Shown: one piece after another, positions 61,224 to 64,000 of the stretch
How the letters are laid out: each line of letters begins with the position of its first letter
Position numbering within the stretch: the first letter of the stretch is position 1
From: Tritrichomonas musculus
Taxonomy: Eukaryota; Parabasalia; Tritrichomonadida; Tritrichomonadidae
Reading direction: 5' to 3'
Assembly: GCA_039105265.1 (NCBI GenBank)
Contig: JAPFFF010000060.1
Coordinates: forward strand, 682,001 to 746,000
Length of the DNA: 64,000 bases
Notes under the pieces: generated by a model
The model's database searches: none
What the model saw: only the letters and a program-made list of their open reading frames with translations
Told to the model about the DNA's origin: nothing
Position numbers and translations under genes: made by a program

Positions 61224-61867
61224 TAAAGCTTCCATAAAATTTTTCAGATAATTGAATATCTTTAATGTTTAAAAAAAAAGCTGTATTAAACATTTTGTTT
61301 ATGTTATATAATCATAATCATAATTTTAGAAATTCTTTTCATATTTAACGATGAAAAGATAAATAATATTTAATAGTTATAATGGTTGTTCAAAATATAT
61401 TTTTTCCAGATTTTTCGTGCATCCCTAGAGGGCTCTGGAGCCGAAATGTTATGTGTTCGAATTTTTTGGATTTTTGGCTCTTTCAATTTTGAGAGGGAAA
61501 GCGTAGTAAAAGCCGATAGAGAAAAAAAATCGTAGTAAAAAACGATAGAGTAAAAAATATGATAAAAGTGATGTGAAAAATAAAAAAAAGTGAGCATTTC
61601 CCCTCATAATGTGACCAAAATATCAAAAACAAAAATTCATAATTTTTCAATAGTTTATAATTTGTAATCAAGTCAGCATTTAATCATTAAAATTTATTAT
61701 ATCATGAATTAGATAATATATTATATATTCATAAAACATACTTTTTCACCACACTATATAATTTTGCTTATACAAATTCTAATGCGATATTTTCGAATAA
61801 TTAAAAAAAGAAGTTAAACTACCAGAAAAAAAAAAAGTATTTATAATTATTTTAATTTTCTCAAATC
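61224..61867. other. Intergenic region
   Basis: AT-rich, with a small mixed-composition patch (about 61,408-61,530: GTGCATCCCTAGAGGGCTCT) and a short repeated phrase CGTAGTAAAA.CGATAGAG near 61,501 and 61,531. The patch contains TGTTCGAATTTTTT, loosely like a tRNA B box, but no cloverleaf can be folded by eye. No gene called. Confidence 0.4.
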
Positions 61868-64000
61868 TTATTTAGTATGATCAGATATTATGGTTAGAGA
61901 TCTGCATTCACTGAAAACATTCTTTCCAAGATTGGTAATTGATGGTGGAATAATTACTTGGCTTAATGAAGTACAATTACTGAATGCGTTGTCTTCAATG
62001 CATTCAATGCTCTTAGGAATTTCGATTCGAGTCAAAGATGTGCACATACAAAAAGCTTTTTTACCTATGAACTTCAAATAATTAGGAAATAAAACTTGAG
62101 ATAATGATGTGCAATCTATGAAAGATTCCTCTTCAACATGAGTTAAAAATGAAGGACTGATGAATGTAATCGCAGACAATGAACAACATCCACTAAATGA
62201 TTTTTTACCAATGCTTTGTAATGAAGAAGGAAATTCAACACTTTCTAATGATTTGCACTCAGCAAATGCATATTCATCTATCTTGTAGACAGACGAAGGA
62301 AGAATTATTTTTTTAAGTGAGCCACAATTAAAGCACATTCTATTATTAATTACTTGAATAATTGACGGAAAAGCAAGTTCTTGAAGAGAAGAACATCCAG
62401 AGAAACATTGCATGCCAATGTCCTTGACAGATTGTGGAATACTAATTGTCTTAAGTGAAGTGCAATTGATAAAGCAAGAATGTTCAATTTTCGTCACTGA
62501 AGGAGGAATTGAAAAAGTAGATAATGAAGAACAATTTTCGAAACAATTGGATTTTATTATTGTTGGTGATGATGATACATTAACAACTCTCAATGATGAA
62601 CAATCTTTGAATTCACATTCAGTAAAAGCAGGAACTGTCATTTCTTGCAATGAAGAACAACCAGCAAAACAAAATGGGCCAACATTAACAGGCAAAGATT
62701 GAAGCCTAATAAATTTTAATGAAGAACAATCATTAAATGAATAATCTCGAATAGAAGTGACAGTTGATGGAAGAGTGATTTCTTTCAATAATGGACAATT
62801 TTTAAAAAGACCGAAATTGATTTCATTTATTTGTGAGTTGAGTATTACTTCAGTTAGGCTCGTGCAACTAATAAAAGCTTCTGCTCCAATTGAAATCACC
62901 GAAGAAGGAATGGTTAAATTTTTAAGCGAATGACATTTGCAAAAGCAAGAATCACCAATCGAAATAACTGAAGAAGGAATTGTTAAATTTTTAAGTGAAT
63001 AGCATTCACAAAAGCAAAAATTGCCAATCGAAGTAACTGAAGAAGGGATTGTTAAATTTTTAAGCGAATAACAACCAAAGAAGCCAAAATTATCAATCGA
63101 AATAACTGAAGAAGGTAATATAACTTCTTTAAGATTTGTGCAATATTCAAAGATGTTAGCTTCAATAATTGTAACAGAAAAAGGAATTGATATTTTAGTT
63201 AATGATTGGCAATTTGAAAATATTTTGGAACCCAATTTGTGGATAGATGAATGGATATAAATGTTTTTCAATGAAGAACATTGAGCAAATGCTTTGTCTC
63301 CAATTTGAATCATTAAAGAATTGATTGTTATTTCTGTTAATGATGGACATTCTAAAAAGCATTTATTTCCAATTGAAGTAACAGAAGAAGGGATTGTAAT
63401 TTGACGTAACGATTTACAAGATGCAAAACAAAGATCACCAATAGAAGTAACAGAAAGAGGGATTGTTATTTGTTGAAGTTTAATACATCCTTCAAAACTA
63501 TTATTTCCAAAACAAGTTACTGTCTTGGGAATTATGATCTTCTTAAGCGAAGTGCATTGACAAAAGAGAGAATTACTTATTGTATTCAAGGAAGGAGGAA
63601 GAATGATTTGTTCCAATCCTATACATTGATTAAATAAACCTTCATAAAGAGATGTCGCTGAAGGAGGAAATGTTATACTTTTCAAATTAGTACAAACTGT
63701 AAAAGCTTCGCTTCCAATAGACTTTAATGAATTAGGTAAATTAATTGTTTTCAATGATTTGCAGCCTTTAAAAGCACAGGAACCAATTGATATTAATGAA
63801 TCAGGTAATTCAATTTCAGATAATAATTCACAACCACTAAATGCATCATTTTCTATTGAAATTAATGAAGGAGGTAATTCTATTTTTGTTAGTAACTGGC
63901 AAGCATAAAAAGTTCTAGCTGAAATTGATGTCAATGAAGGTGGAAGTTTGATTTCAGTCAATGAACTACATCCACCGAATGCATACGGTTTAATTGATGT
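61868..64000 (-). CDS. BspA-like TpLRR protein, partial (5' end outside the window)
   Basis: One open frame from the stop at 61868 to the window edge, at least 710 codons. About 30 repeats of 23 residues follow the consensus SL.xITIPSSVTSIGxxCFxxC, i.e. the BspA/TpLRR type. These proteins are expanded in trichomonads and some lie on the cell surface, where they may bind host or bacterial matter. No membrane anchor is seen at the C terminus, which ends CRSLTIISDHTK. No ATG is visible near the 5' end of the window part, and the repeat runs on through the edge. Several repeats near 62,900-63,100 are almost identical, showing recent internal duplication. Confidence 0.9.
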   Translation of the reverse strand, partial: TSIKPYAFGGCSSLTEIKLPPSLTSISARTFYACQLLTKIELPPSLISIENDAFSGCELLSEIELPDSLISIGSCAFKGCKSLKTINLPNSLKSIGSEAFTVCTNLKSITFPPSATSLYEGLFNQCIGLEQIILPPSLNTISNSLFCQCTSLKKIIIPKTVTCFGNNSFEGCIKLQQITIPLSVTSIGDLCFASCKSLRQITIPSSVTSIGNKCFLECPSLTEITINSLMIQIGDKAFAQCSSLKNIYIHSSIHKLGSKIFSNCQSLTKISIPFSVTIIEANIFEYCTNLKEVILPSSVISIDNFGFFGCYSLKNLTIPSSVTSIGNFCFCECYSLKNLTIPSSVISIGDSCFCKCHSLKNLTIPSSVISIGAEAFISCTSLTEVILNSQINEINFGLFKNCPLLKEITLPSTVTSIRDYSFNDCSSLKFIRLQSLPVNVGPFCFAGCSSLQEMTVPAFTECEFKDCSSLRVVNVSSSPTIIKSNCFENCSSLSTFSIPPSVTKIEHSCFINCTSLKTISIPQSVKDIGMQCFSGCSSLQELAFPSIIQVINNRMCFNCGSLKKIILPSSVYKIDEYAFAECKSLESVEFPSSLQSIGKKSFSGCCSLSAITFISPSFLTHVEEESFIDCTSLSQVLFPNYLKFIGKKAFCMCTSLTRIEIPKSIECIEDNAFSNCTSLSQVIIPPSITNLGKNVFSECRSLTIISDHTK

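Noticed and set aside
61408-61480. Possible tRNA (TGTTCGAATT resembling a B box)
   Set aside because: No acceptor stem or anticodon arm could be paired by eye; the A box is missing.

Overview
The window is very AT-rich, gene-dense protist DNA. Its gene families point to a trichomonad parabasalid, most like Tritrichomonas: DUF3447/ankyrin proteins, BspA-like TpLRR proteins, protein kinases fused to long Sel1-repeat tails, a Rab-type GTPase ending in CC, a Polinton/Maverick, and genes that look bacterial in origin. The species is inferred from these families; no rRNA or marker gene is present.

Layout. 1-5.7 kb: a decayed gene fragment, one unrecognised ORF, long AT-rich stretches and a 1.35-kb hAT-like element with GC-rich ends (8-bp target duplication). 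5,710-21,408: a Polinton/Maverick of 15.7 kb with a 5-bp target duplication and 1,228-bp terminal inverted repeats (TIRs) in which I saw no difference. It carries a protein-primed PolB, an integrase, a capsid-protein candidate, a packaging ATPase, a pVI-like amphipathic protein and several unknown genes. A TA-flanked DNA transposon sits inside its polymerase gene. 21.5-26.6 kb: a kinase-Sel1 gene, then two small genes of bacterial type (one of the family often labelled ribonuclease Z in Firmicutes, one cupin). 26.9-34.9 kb: two DUF3447/ankyrin loci in which ankyrin repeats stand as separate in-frame units, each about one repeat long, spaced along the DNA by AT-rich sequence. 34.9-41.9 kb: a BspA-like gene, a broken kinase, an ankyrin remnant, an intact CAMK-like kinase, a PPP phosphatase gene whose middle is inverted in place, a Rab-like GTPase and a kinase tail remnant. 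41.9-49.3 kb: a hAT-like MITE with perfect 8-bp target duplication, a copied piece of the ankyrin gene, a kinase-Sel1 gene, a perfect 51-bp inverted repeat and a mariner-like element with about 213-bp TIRs. 49.3-61.2 kb: two more kinase-Sel1 genes (one split by a frameshift, one with a long Asn/Asp tract) around a decayed gene with a possible bridge-like lipid-transfer-protein (GFWDK) motif. 61.9-64.0 kb: a BspA-like gene running off the window.

The host genes look like expanded signalling and surface families undergoing duplication and decay, not an operon or pathway. The two most unusual signals are the split ankyrin loci (non-canonical introns, or stored repeat cassettes) and the inverted core of the phosphatase gene. 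All calls are from reading the sequence; no database search was run.
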